A stretch of DNA of 46,814 bases from Pirellulaceae bacterium (GTDB lineage: Bacteria; Planctomycetota; Planctomycetia; Pirellulales; Pirellulaceae), in NCBI GenBank assembly GCA_030681235.1, contig JAUXWY010000011.1, positions 1-46,814 on the forward strand, given 5' to 3'. The notes under the pieces were generated by a model that was given only the letters and a program-made list of their open reading frames with translations, did not search any database and was not told the origin of the DNA. Every line of letters begins with the position of its first letter. Position 1 is the stretch's first letter. This document shows, in pieces, positions 7,121 to 15,895 of this stretch. The translations under genes and the position numbers were made by a program.

Positions 7121-7310
7121 AAACCGCCTGCTACAAACGGTTGCCGAACCGTAAGTTCCCGAGTGAATGGTGCGTCTCATGTCCACCAACCACCGCACCC
7201 CAGCGGCTGTCCTTTCAGCGACTGGAGCTTCACTTTTGTAGTCGAAGATATCTTAGCCGCAATCGCGAGACGGTCCAGACAATCTAGGTCGCAAAATGCG
7301 GCAGTTCCCC

Positions 7311-7342
7311 GAAAAAATGCGTAGGCGTGACATTTTCGCCTA
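7311..7342 (-). terminator. Probable intrinsic terminator of the parvulin gene
   Basis: On the minus strand TAGGCG (7342-7337) pairs with CGCCTA (7327-7322) around a 9-nt loop. Four bases later a run of six T (7317-7312) follows. It lies about 70 nt past the parvulin stop at 7411 and before the next minus-strand gene. Confidence 0.55.
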
Positions 7343-7410
7343 AACAATTTGCGGAATCTGGCCGGAAATTGGGCCGAACAGCCGACCCAACGGCCCGCCG
7401 CCGCAGCAAT

Positions 7411-8466
7411 CTACGAACCCGGCCGGCGTTCGATGCTTAAATTGCCACTTTCGTTAGCGAGGATCTTTTCCCAAAGTTGTTGGATCGCCGCCCGTTTCAC
7501 TTGTTCGACCACTTCAGAATAGGTCCGCGAACCGGGCGTTTCCTCCAAAACCGTCAAGAGATGAACCCCGTGCGGCGAGACGATCGGTTGGCTGATCTCA
7601 CCCAGTGGCAACCGAAAGACCGTTTGCGAAACCACTTCCGCCAACGGACCTTCGCGGACGACCCAGCCCAAATCACCGCCTCCGTCGGCCGTGGTACCCT
7701 GCGAAAATTGTGCTGCGGCCTGCGCGAATGTCAGCGAACCGTCAATGATCTGCTGGCGAATTTCAGCCAGTTTTCCTCGAGCCGCCATCTGCAACTTCGA
7801 CTGTTCAGTCACCGCGTTGGGGTCTCTTGAATCGACCGGTGGAACCACGACCACAATATGCGCGACTCGTTTTTTAGTGCCATCAAATTCGGACGGGAAC
7901 TGCTGAAAGAATTTCTGCAACGACTCGTCGGTGACACGTCGATCCAAGTAGTTTTGCCAACTCAGTTCCCATTGGCGAAACTGAAATAAACTCTCGTGGC
8001 TGATGCCGGACGACTTTCGATAGATCTCCAAGCTGGTTCCTAACTCTTGCAACCTTTCGTCCCAAGCCCGCAAATCCGCTTCGACCTTCGCGCGGGGCAC
8101 GGCCATTTGTTCGCGTTCCAAAAAAGCCAAGACCACCAAACGTTCGATCCATTGATCTACGGCCGCCAACACGACGTCGCTCGGAATCTCGGGGGGAGCT
8201 GGCTGCTTGTCGGGGGGAGCTTGATTTAGCCATTGATCCAATGCCTCGCGTTGCCCGGTCGTCGTGGCCCGAATTTGGCTCAACAAGAATCGCACTTCGG
8301 ACATTCCGATCGAGCGACCTTGCACAAAAGCAAGACTCTTGTCGGCTGCGGGTTCTTGTCGGACGGTTGCGGGCTTATCGTCCTGATGGGATCCGGTGCC
8401 CATCACAACCCATAGGAACAGACAAACCCAGTGCCTTCCCACGATCGTCCAACTGCAAAAACTCAT
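7411..8466 (-). CDS. Secreted parvulin-type peptidyl-prolyl isomerase (PpiC/SurA-like)
   Basis: A probable periplasmic foldase that isomerises peptidyl-proline bonds. It has an N-terminal signal sequence (RHWVCLFLWVVMGTGS), a helical SurA-N-like region (about 40-180), and a rotamase domain with the family landmarks: RVAHIVVVVP at the start, FAQAAAQFSQGTTADGGGDLGWV in the middle, and LGEISQPIVSPHGVHLLTV at the end. It is 351 residues from the ATG at 8466; a start at 8496 adds 10 polar residues before the signal peptide and is less likely. It lies 54 bp after the HEAT/STN gene and is probably in one operon with it, closed by a terminator at 7311-7342. Confidence 0.85.
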   Translation of the reverse strand: MSFCSWTIVGRHWVCLFLWVVMGTGSHQDDKPATVRQEPAADKSLAFVQGRSIGMSEVRFLLSQIRATTTGQREALDQWLNQAPPDKQPAPPEIPSDVVLAAVDQWIERLVVLAFLEREQMAVPRAKVEADLRAWDERLQELGTSLEIYRKSSGISHESLFQFRQWELSWQNYLDRRVTDESLQKFFQQFPSEFDGTKKRVAHIVVVVPPVDSRDPNAVTEQSKLQMAARGKLAEIRQQIIDGSLTFAQAAAQFSQGTTADGGGDLGWVVREGPLAEVVSQTVFRLPLGEISQPIVSPHGVHLLTVLEETPGSRTYSEVVEQVKRAAIQQLWEKILANESGNLSIERRPGS

Positions 8467-8520
8467 TCGTTGTCTTCTATTTTTTGGGCATTCCAAAACC
8501 AGTCACCGAACCTCACCGCA

Positions 8521-9912
8521 TCACCGCAGCGGAATGCCGTTCAGGCGAAACGGAACCTCGGTTTCGATCAAGATTCCCGGACTCCGATAGATCAACTGAA
8601 GACCATCCAGGTCCTCGAACCGATCAAATATATAGACAAGCGCCAGGCCCTGATCGCGTCTGCCGCCCGACTCGATTGTCAGGTAGCCGTGCGTTTGCCC
8701 ATCACGATCGCGAATTTCAATTTGGTTTTGATAGATCCAGCCGAAATGAGATTCCAAGCTTTGCTTGGCATCGGAGAATTGAATTCCTAGCTTGAGCAAC
8801 ATCAGATGCTCGTCGTAGCTCACCTCTTCCAATTGCACCTTGATGCCGGACTTTTCAATGAGTTGCTTTTTTTCGAGTGCCGTTTTCAAGTTCTCAAAGC
8901 GAAACGTCTCCTCGCGGCCTGCCACCAACAGATTGAACTTGCCCTGTAGATCAACGGTTTTCGTCTCCCAAGCATCCAAATTGGGCCAAGCGAAGTTAGC
9001 CCGGGCCCCGGATCGTTCGTTGGTCACACCAAATCCCACTTTTTCACCCTCGGCGCCGACCGCTTGTTTGATGGTGGGGTCAGATGGGTTGAGAATTTCG
9101 ACGCCGTCCAATGGCAAATCCAACCGAATCACTCGTAACTTTGGCTCCCATTCCAATTGCAACGAAAACTGCAACTGTGCCGGCAGGGAGCTGGTCAAAT
9201 CCCGAGCGTATTGCAAACGAGTCGGACTGACTCGAAACGCACCATGGTAACTGGCCCAAGTGCGTCGCGAGGCTCGCTCAACGGCAGGAGTCAAAATAAC
9301 GCCCCGGGTTCGATCGTTGTCAAAAGTCAATTCCAATCGATCCATGACCTCGTCCATTGCTGCCCAGTAGGAAACGCCTTCCCAGTCCACGCTGAGACGC
9401 TTCTGATCCGGAATAGCCGCCAGGGTCACGTTGTTGGTTTGTTGGCGAACGCTCTCCAATAACTGGGGCAGATCAAATTCGCCCTTGAGGTTCAACGACA
9501 TGGGTTTGGTGACTTCTTCGGCGGTCATTATCTCCAGTGCGATTCGGACACGCTTCAGTCGCTCTTTCAGCTCGGCGGATTGGCCTTCGAGCTCGGGCGG
9601 TAAGTAATCCAGCACTTTGGTTCCGATGGCCAATAAGTCGCGCTCGGCTTGATCTCGCTGCGCCAGTTCATCGGCATTCAGTTGCCGCAACAACAGGCGG
9701 ACACGGCGTTGCAGTTCGGGATCAATCGTGGCTGGTGGTTCGCCTTCCTCGGGCTCCTGGAGGCACGCGGCAACAACCAAGTTGTTCGAAGTCAATTCAG
9801 CAACCCAACCAACGCCCGCAATCGAACTCAACAGCCAAGCGGCACCGCTCGTTAGCGGTGCGTTATGGGCGAGTCTCTTCATCCAATTGTTGATAGTTTG
9901 AACTGCGGCCAT
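8521..9912 (-). CDS. Secreted protein with HEAT-like and STN-like regions
   Basis: Function unknown; exported. After a long N-terminal region with a hydrophobic stretch (about 20-50), residues 63-125 look like the HEAT-like segment common in planctomycetes (DELAQRDQAERDLLAIGTKVL). Residues 137-200 resemble an STN (secretin/TonB short N-terminal) fold: SLNLKGEFDLPQLLESVRQQT followed by KRLSVDWEGVSYWAAMDEVMDRLELTF. The remaining 260 residues are beta-rich without a known motif. The ATG at 9912 has AGGAG spaced 7 nt upstream, a strong ribosome binding site. It is the first gene of a probable operon with the parvulin, which may help fold it or its partners. Confidence 0.7.
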   Translation of the reverse strand: MAAVQTINNWMKRLAHNAPLTSGAAWLLSSIAGVGWVAELTSNNLVVAACLQEPEEGEPPATIDPELQRRVRLLLRQLNADELAQRDQAERDLLAIGTKVLDYLPPELEGQSAELKERLKRVRIALEIMTAEEVTKPMSLNLKGEFDLPQLLESVRQQTNNVTLAAIPDQKRLSVDWEGVSYWAAMDEVMDRLELTFDNDRTRGVILTPAVERASRRTWASYHGAFRVSPTRLQYARDLTSSLPAQLQFSLQLEWEPKLRVIRLDLPLDGVEILNPSDPTIKQAVGAEGEKVGFGVTNERSGARANFAWPNLDAWETKTVDLQGKFNLLVAGREETFRFENLKTALEKKQLIEKSGIKVQLEEVSYDEHLMLLKLGIQFSDAKQSLESHFGWIYQNQIEIRDRDGQTHGYLTIESGGRRDQGLALVYIFDRFEDLDGLQLIYRSPGILIETEVPFRLNGIPLR

Positions 9913-10112
9913 CCGGTTCTCCTGTCATCGTTTGTTTTTGCGGCGCGAGCAGCCCGCTAGGGCATTCGACACAATCATCATAAACCAATGCTCGTTCCAA
10001 TGCGAATCAACAAGACAGATCCTGAGTGATGCGCACGGGGCTCCTGCAAGCTAGGCTTGCCGACCCAACTGACTGAGGAATCCGGTTTACGCCTGCACTT
10101 GGATCGACGAAA

Positions 10113-11381
10113 ATGGCACGATATTACATGTTTCTGCTGATGTTTTGCTCGTCCTGTGTGGCCAGCACGGTCATCCTCCAACAAATTCGTGGGCCGGGAA
10201 ACCTGGTCACCGGCGATTGGTCAGCCTTGTTGTCGAAATTTTTGGACCGCGGCCAACTCGTGGAAAGGCTTAAATCGTTGCCAGCGGGCGGACTCAACAG
10301 TGGGCTTGAGGATTCGGCAGCGTTAGTCGGCGCCGGTCAGTTGCCGGTTGCCGGTTACGGGCGGGAACTCAAGATCAATCAAGTCGTTCGTCTGCTAGCC
10401 GCTGCGGAGCCGATCGTTGGCCGCGTGCTGGCTTGGGATGACGTCCAGTTAGTGCTTTTGTCGGACCGTGGTGCATTGCGTTACGTTCCCTGGTCGGCTC
10501 AAACCGAATTCCACGAAATAGAAGGCAAATTGCAACCGTTCCCAGCTGCGCAGCTTCAGATGGAACTGCAAAAGGAGTTCGGTCCGGAGTTCTCCGTGCG
10601 GGCGTCGCCTCAATTTGTGGTGGTACAACCCACGAACTGCCAGCGGGATTGGGCTCGCTCGATGCAACAGTTTTTCGGCAACGCGCAAACCTACTGCTCG
10701 GCCCGGCAGATACCCATGCGGCATCCGCAGTTTCCGCTGGTCGCGATCGTGCTGCCCAGTCGACAGGCGATGGTGGCATACGCGGCCAAACAACAGGACC
10801 GAATTGGCAATAACTTTCTGGCCTATTACAGCCTGAGTTCCAACCGCGTCTTGATGTACGATTCCGATCGCAACTCGCAAGATCAGCAGGGTTCGCTGGA
10901 ACTTGCGACGGTGTTCCACGAGGCCTTCCATCAAGTGGCTTTTAATACCGGCTTGCATAAACGGACGGCCGCACCGCCGCTGTGGGTCTCCGAAGGCATG
11001 GCCTCGGCGTTTGAAACACCCGGCATGGCTGACCATCGCCGATCGAAAACCGTCGCGGACCGCGTGAACCCTGATCAGCTCCGACTGTTCCTGGAATATG
11101 CGAAACGTCCCGACTTCACTCGGACGTTGACTCAGCTAATAGACGAGGACACGCTGTTTCAAACGGACGCGACACAAGCCTATGCGGTTTCATGGGCCAT
11201 GACGTTTTACTGGATGGAGCACGCTCCCCACGCCTTTGTGGAGTACTTAAAAACCTGTAACGAACGGGCGGCTTTTGTTGAAGCGGATCCACCACGTCGA
11301 CAACGAGAATTTCAATCGCTGACCAAGTCGTCGACCGATGAATTCGTCACTCGACTCAAAAACTATTTTGAACGCTTGTAA
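10113..11381 (+). CDS. DUF1570-type protein with a gluzincin-like HExxH motif
   Basis: A 422-residue exported protein (signal peptide MARYYMFLLMFCSSCVAST). The C-terminal half contains VFHEAFHQVAFNTG (about 266-279) followed by PPLWVSEGMASAFE. This is the HExxH and the downstream Glu of a zinc metallopeptidase of the gluzincin type, as in the DUF1570 family of planctomycetes. The two His residues and the Glu of WVSEG would bind zinc and the first Glu would be catalytic. The N-terminal half (about 25-200) is unrecognised. It is a single-gene unit between divergent and convergent neighbours. Peptidase activity is plausible but has not been shown for the family as far as I know. Confidence 0.8.
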   Translation: MARYYMFLLMFCSSCVASTVILQQIRGPGNLVTGDWSALLSKFLDRGQLVERLKSLPAGGLNSGLEDSAALVGAGQLPVAGYGRELKINQVVRLLAAAEPIVGRVLAWDDVQLVLLSDRGALRYVPWSAQTEFHEIEGKLQPFPAAQLQMELQKEFGPEFSVRASPQFVVVQPTNCQRDWARSMQQFFGNAQTYCSARQIPMRHPQFPLVAIVLPSRQAMVAYAAKQQDRIGNNFLAYYSLSSNRVLMYDSDRNSQDQQGSLELATVFHEAFHQVAFNTGLHKRTAAPPLWVSEGMASAFETPGMADHRRSKTVADRVNPDQLRLFLEYAKRPDFTRTLTQLIDEDTLFQTDATQAYAVSWAMTFYWMEHAPHAFVEYLKTCNERAAFVEADPPRRQREFQSLTKSSTDEFVTRLKNYFERL

Positions 11382-11415
11382 GGGATTAGCTGGCGGCCGC
11401 CCTATTAATATTCCT

Positions 11416-11489
11416 ATTCGTCGTCTGCTTCTAATCGTTGTACTGTCTTAAGTCTTAAGATCGCAACGAATCAAAGAAGCCGACGAATA
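11416..11489. terminator. Long imperfect hairpin between convergent genes
   Basis: TATTCGTCG, CTTCT and CGTTG (11416-11440) pair in order with CAACG, AGAAG and CGACGAATA (11464-11489), with small bulges. It lies between the DUF1570 gene and the convergent Tat-signal gene and probably acts as a two-way terminator. No long T-run flanks it. Confidence 0.5.
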
Positions 11490-11562
11490 ATACGATGTCG
11501 GGCGCGTATGGTCTTGTGCCGATCGCCGCGATGGGCCGAAGCCGCGAACGGTGGCAGAATTT

Positions 11563-13086
11563 CTACCCAAGCGCCTGTTGGATCCGCTGGATCAGTCCTG
11601 TTGTCCCTTCACCAGCATGACGCATCTTGAACAGCGCCGCAGAAAAGTATCGATCGCGCCACGTTGCTCCAATATTGAAGTAATCTTCTAGCACTGCCGA
11701 ACTGTATTTATAGTCGTGCGAGTCGTCGCCCTTGAGAAAGATCAGCGCTCGAGCTTGTCGGATCAACGGGTAAATCGGATGGCCGTGTTGCAAATAGGCG
11801 TACGTTTGCTGTGCCGCCGCGGAAGCATCTCGACCTAGCTCGGAAAATATCTCCTGGGGCAAGTCCTGCGGGTTCGCTGGATTATCTCCCATAACCAACT
11901 GATCGACCGTCCGTTCGGCCAGAACGCCACGTTGACGAGCCTCGGACAAGAAGTGCGACAGGAACGCCGCATTTTGCAGCAAGACAAATGCCCGAGTAAG
12001 CGGATTGCGAACTTTGCGAAAGATGTAATTCATGGCATTGGTTGTTGTCACCGCATGTAACGGAACGATTCCCGGCTGTCGCATCGTTAGCTCGCTGGCG
12101 AACACGAACATCGCATTATAAATCGACGCGGTTGCCGCGCCGCGTTGCAATTGCCGAAAGACGAGGTCGCTGGCGTCCGTCGCTGTGCCTTGACGCAAAC
12201 ACTCGATCAATTCGACCGTTGCTCCTTCATCGGGAGAACCCGCCATCCAGTCGTCACGCAACTGTCGCGCCAATTGCCAATTGCCACGACCATCTCGGTC
12301 CGGCGCAAGATCGCTCGTCGCGGGATTCGGCTCGCCGACATGATTGAGCAGCGCGTAGCTAAGGCTGCGCAACACGGGTTCGGCATGGTGCCAACCAATG
12401 GTCTCGAGTGTGCGATACGAGTTGGCGAGATAAATCGCTTTATGTCCGATACTGCGGAAGTCTCGGGCAGCGTACTCCGCGAAGAGCTCGAAGATTTCGT
12501 CGGAAGTGTGGACTCGGGCCAATGCGGCCGTCGCGACATCGGCTCGTTCTTCGTCCCAGGCGTCCATCGCCGTTCGAAATTCGGTCAGGCAACCGTTCGG
12601 TGATGGCAGACGAGACTCGTCCACCGCTGCCATGGTCCAATTGCCTTCTTCCACATCGCGAGCCTGTGATCTCTTGAAGCTGTCGACAGCCCACAGCAAC
12701 GGCAGCCATTTCTCGGTCTCTGGCGCGTCGATGCTCGCCAAATGCGCGGAGTTCACGACGAGTACCGCGTGGAACTTGAACCCGACTGCTGGGCGCGGCT
12801 GAACGTTACGAATTCCCGCCAAGAAGAGTGCCGCCAAAAACTGTCGATAACCGATCCGGCCGCTGGCCACATGCTGGGCCATTACGCCGATAATTTGCTC
12901 GTGGGGCGTCTCTTCCAACACCCGAACCCAAGGTTCAATTTCATCGTTGAATCGTACGTCCTTGGTTCGCCACGCTTCGCGGCCGTCAAGAAAGTTGGCG
13001 GGTGATGGAAGCTTGGCCAACAAACCGGCCACCAAACTGCCCGAACTAATGCGGGTCAAGAATTCTCGTCGAGGAACGGTCAGCAT
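11563..13086 (-). CDS. Tat-signal protein of unknown function
   Basis: A 507-residue protein with a twin-arginine signal (VPRREFLTRISSGSLVAGLLA, residues 4-24), so it is probably exported folded. The mature part is almost all alpha-helical with no TM segments and no cofactor motif I recognise. Tat export suggests a folded or cofactor-bearing protein, but no CxxC, heme or molybdopterin motif is seen. It contains two His-rich turns (GWHHAEPVLRSLSYALLNH) and AVLVVNSAHLAS. It lies 110 bp downstream of the pseudo-HtrA gene on the same strand and may belong to that operon. I can name no function. Confidence 0.65.
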   Translation of the reverse strand: MLTVPRREFLTRISSGSLVAGLLAKLPSPANFLDGREAWRTKDVRFNDEIEPWVRVLEETPHEQIIGVMAQHVASGRIGYRQFLAALFLAGIRNVQPRPAVGFKFHAVLVVNSAHLASIDAPETEKWLPLLWAVDSFKRSQARDVEEGNWTMAAVDESRLPSPNGCLTEFRTAMDAWDEERADVATAALARVHTSDEIFELFAEYAARDFRSIGHKAIYLANSYRTLETIGWHHAEPVLRSLSYALLNHVGEPNPATSDLAPDRDGRGNWQLARQLRDDWMAGSPDEGATVELIECLRQGTATDASDLVFRQLQRGAATASIYNAMFVFASELTMRQPGIVPLHAVTTTNAMNYIFRKVRNPLTRAFVLLQNAAFLSHFLSEARQRGVLAERTVDQLVMGDNPANPQDLPQEIFSELGRDASAAAQQTYAYLQHGHPIYPLIRQARALIFLKGDDSHDYKYSSAVLEDYFNIGATWRDRYFSAALFKMRHAGEGTTGLIQRIQQALG

Positions 13087-13196
13087 GATGGTTCTCGCCT
13101 TTTCGCGAACGACTAGGTTTGCTCGCCGCGTTCACCAGTACGTGACTTAGGACCCGCAAAAACCACGCTGGCGAACGAAGCACTTGACCATGGACT

Positions 13197-14402
13197 TTAC
13201 TTGACAGCCGAAGGCCAGCCGGGGATTTCCAGTTGCCGCAGAACCTCAGCCAAGTGTTCGCCTGTAAGTGCATAACTCGCCGTGCGCCCGGCTCGAGCGA
13301 TGTTGACGCCCACGACATCGCCCGACAGGTTGACCAAGGGGCCGCCACACTGTTCGGGAAGCAACGGGGAATCGTGTTGCATGGCCCACGGAAAGGAACC
13401 GCTTCGCTGGCTGTTGATGCTGCCCAACAGGTTCATGGCTTCGTAGCGGGGCGCGTCAACCGACATGTTCCGCGAATTCCCCAACTTCACGGTAAAATCC
13501 AAGACCGAATCACCCCGCTTTGTTTTGACGATCAACTCGTCTCCGGCTCGATACTTGCGAATCAGGCTGACAAACTCGGGAACCTTTTTCACTTCGCGCC
13601 CTTGAATCGACATGATGACGTCGCCGTCGCGCAGCCCAGCTCGGTAGGCGGCATTCTGGACTCTATAAATCGCAATTCCGCCCGGCGCTTCTTCTGGGAC
13701 GACGCCAATTTGCCCACGATTGCGTTCGAGCAGACTGCGAGCTTCGCAACTGCAAACCCCCAACGTCATGATGGGCTCCCGCACACCAACCGAAAGCAGC
13801 AATTGTCCTGGTTGTGGCTCGGCCGCATGAAGATGAATGGGCTGGTAAGTCCCTTCTTCCAGTTTCAACAACGCGAGATCATTCTCCGTATCAATTTTGA
13901 CGATCGTTGCCGATACTGTCTTGTCGCGTCCGAATCGGGCTTTGAGGGGCTGATCTTGTTCCAATTCGCTGGCTTTGGTGATGGCGTATCCGTCACTGGT
14001 CAAGACCGTTCCAACCGAGACCCAATAAGTCGGGTTGATCACTTCAAACGTCGAGGCACGAACTCCGGAAACAATCGGATGCAGTTCGCGGAGCACGGAC
14101 GAATTCTCGCGTTCGTACGTGCCGATTCGGCGTTCGCGGATGGCATTCAACTCTTGTTGGCTTCGACGCCCGCGATTGTCCTGCAAGCGTTGCAAGATTT
14201 CCGGCGTGTCTTGTGCATCGTCAAGCGATGGCTCTGCCGCGGCCAACGCGGGTGATGTTGTTACAACATCCTGGGCCGTTGTGAACGATGGATTGGACCC
14301 ATCAAACGAAACGCACAGCCAGACGAAAATCGCCATCCACGCGCGTCCCCCGACTTGGCGGTTGGAACAAGCCGTGTCTCCAGCATTTGCGACCCACATC
14401 AT
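13197..14402 (-). CDS. Degenerate HtrA-like protein with a PDZ domain inserted in the protease fold
   Basis: An exported 401-residue protein (signal at about 20-36). Residues 100-220 match the first part of a trypsin-like HtrA domain: GTVLTSDGYAITKASEL, where Ser145 replaces the catalytic His, then DTENDLALLKL with Asp175 kept. A PDZ domain follows (about 222-310, YRAGLRDGDVIMSIQGREV). Only then comes the loop that should carry the nucleophile, LLPEQCGGPLVNLSGDVVGVN, with Cys352 in place of Ser. Normal HtrA has the PDZ after the whole protease domain. The protein is most likely an inactive binding partner. The start at 14402 is chosen for AAGGAG at 14412-14417; an ATG at 14444 is also in frame, 1 bp after the HtrA stop. 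Confidence 0.82.
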   Translation of the reverse strand: MMWVANAGDTACSNRQVGGRAWMAIFVWLCVSFDGSNPSFTTAQDVVTTSPALAAAEPSLDDAQDTPEILQRLQDNRGRRSQQELNAIRERRIGTYERENSSVLRELHPIVSGVRASTFEVINPTYWVSVGTVLTSDGYAITKASELEQDQPLKARFGRDKTVSATIVKIDTENDLALLKLEEGTYQPIHLHAAEPQPGQLLLSVGVREPIMTLGVCSCEARSLLERNRGQIGVVPEEAPGGIAIYRVQNAAYRAGLRDGDVIMSIQGREVKKVPEFVSLIRKYRAGDELIVKTKRGDSVLDFTVKLGNSRNMSVDAPRYEAMNLLGSINSQRSGSFPWAMQHDSPLLPEQCGGPLVNLSGDVVGVNIARAGRTASYALTGEHLAEVLRQLEIPGWPSAVK

Positions 14403-14411
14403 CTGTTGATT

Positions 14412-14417
14412 CTCCTT
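14412..14417 (-). promoter_or_regulatory. Ribosome binding site deciding the pseudo-HtrA start
   Basis: AAGGAG on the minus strand, 9 nt before the ATG at 14402. It lies inside the longer reading that begins at 14444 and favours the shorter protein. Confidence 0.55.
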
Positions 14418-14445
14418 CACCACACACCGATCCGTTTCCGCCATC

Positions 14446-15606
14446 TTACTTGGTTTCCAATTGCCCCAAGATGATCTGATACTCTATTCTCTCGGTTCCA
14501 CGTCGGACGACCACTTTAACAGAATCTCCCGCCCGTTTGCTGCCAATTTGTTCGACCAATGACTGGGGGGACGTGATGGCGATTCCATTAAAGGACTCGA
14601 CAATATCGCCAACTCGCAACCCGACTCGGGCGGCAGCCGAGTTCGGTTTGATAATCTTTAGGATCGGTTGCGTATCCTGCGAGTCCATTTCGACACCGAG
14701 GACCGCTGAGCCGACCGAAGGGCCCGTTGGAGCGGATTCCGGCTGCGGCCGGACTCGTGGCGGACGTCGAGCAGCACCCCCCTCTTCCGAATCCGGTGGC
14801 CGAGTTCCCGGCAAATGGCCCCAGGACTCGCCGCTCTTCAAACGATCCCAGTCGCGCAGAAACGACTGGATCGAGACATGGCGATTCTCGGCAATCGATT
14901 CACCAATCGAGGAATGGATGCCGACGACCTGCCCCTCCAACGTAAAGAGCGGTCCCCCCGAATCACCTCCGATGATTGGGCAATCGCTGGTCACGGCTTC
15001 CCGCTCCATTTGAATGATTCGACCGATGCGCACCGGCGGCCGCCGCCCCAAATCGTGCCCCCCCGAATGGCCCAAAGCCACAACCCATTCGCCTCGTCGC
15101 AAACGACTCGCGTCGCCCAATTCGACATGAGGCCAAGGTCCCGCTTCTTTTATTTGCAACATCCCCGCATCCTGATTCAAGTTCTTGCCGAGCGGTTTGG
15201 CCGTTGCCGTTCGACCGTTGGGTAGAAGGATCGTGAACTCGGTGGCCCGCGAGATTATCACGTGGCCAGCCGTCAGAACCAGACCGTCGGGACTCACAAT
15301 CACGCCGCTGCCGAAGCTTTCCCCGTCGGTGATGGCCACGACGGCATCCGTGACATCTTCTACCACTTGTTGCACCGCCGCCTCGCGTTTCCGCCATTCG
15401 TCCAATGAACCAGTTGAACCCGTGGTCAGCGAGGTCGAGGCCTTCGACTGGGCGTCAACCTTGGCAACAACTGAGAGACTGGCTCCCGCCAAGATCAACC
15501 AAACCGCGAATCGAAGCACGCACCCCAGTCGAAACAGCCAAACGGCACGGCTACTGGACCGAACTGTGGCGGAGATGGAGGAGGCTTCAACATCAGACGA
15601 TAACAT
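14446..15606 (-). CDS. HtrA/DegP-like serine protease with one PDZ domain
   Basis: An envelope serine protease of the S1C family, 386 residues. An N-terminal signal or anchor (about 21-48) precedes the protease domain (about 80-250). The triad is intact: His115 (LVLTAGHV), Asp146 (NQDAGMLQI) and Ser216 (GGDSGGPLF). A Pro/Arg-rich linker (268-295) leads to a C-terminal PDZ (about 298-383, ARVGLRVGDIVESFNG). The start at 15606 is fixed by GGAAGGA (15613-15619) 6 nt upstream; an upstream ATG at 15669 has no such site. The next gene, a pseudo-HtrA, begins right after its stop, so the two are almost certainly co-translated. It probably degrades or binds misfolded exported proteins. Confidence 0.9.
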   Translation of the reverse strand: MLSSDVEASSISATVRSSSRAVWLFRLGCVLRFAVWLILAGASLSVVAKVDAQSKASTSLTTGSTGSLDEWRKREAAVQQVVEDVTDAVVAITDGESFGSGVIVSPDGLVLTAGHVIISRATEFTILLPNGRTATAKPLGKNLNQDAGMLQIKEAGPWPHVELGDASRLRRGEWVVALGHSGGHDLGRRPPVRIGRIIQMEREAVTSDCPIIGGDSGGPLFTLEGQVVGIHSSIGESIAENRHVSIQSFLRDWDRLKSGESWGHLPGTRPPDSEEGGAARRPPRVRPQPESAPTGPSVGSAVLGVEMDSQDTQPILKIIKPNSAAARVGLRVGDIVESFNGIAITSPQSLVEQIGSKRAGDSVKVVVRRGTERIEYQIILGQLETK

Positions 15607-15612
15607 TCGATA

Positions 15613-15619
15613 TCCTTCC
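15613..15619 (-). promoter_or_regulatory. Ribosome binding site of the HtrA gene
   Basis: GGAAGGA on the minus strand, 6 nt before the ATG at 15606. It decides the start against the in-frame ATG at 15669. Confidence 0.7.
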
Positions 15620-15895
15620 GGGGGGCGGATCTCTAACCCCAAAGCAAATTCTGAGTTTCGCGCAATCACCCGACCCGCTGGGCTTCTAACCAGGCGGAGA
15701 GTTACCGCACCAACCCACGGTCATTCGCCGAACACCACCTGATTTCGGTAACCAATCGGCGAGCTACCTATTTTATCCGGATTCGGAGGAACTTTCTCGC
15801 AATAATTCAAGAAGAAGTTACAGAAAACTGGTGAAATCGTTGGCGTGCCGTAGGAAAATGCGGCCGATTGTCGAGAAGTTCTATCGAGACAGATC

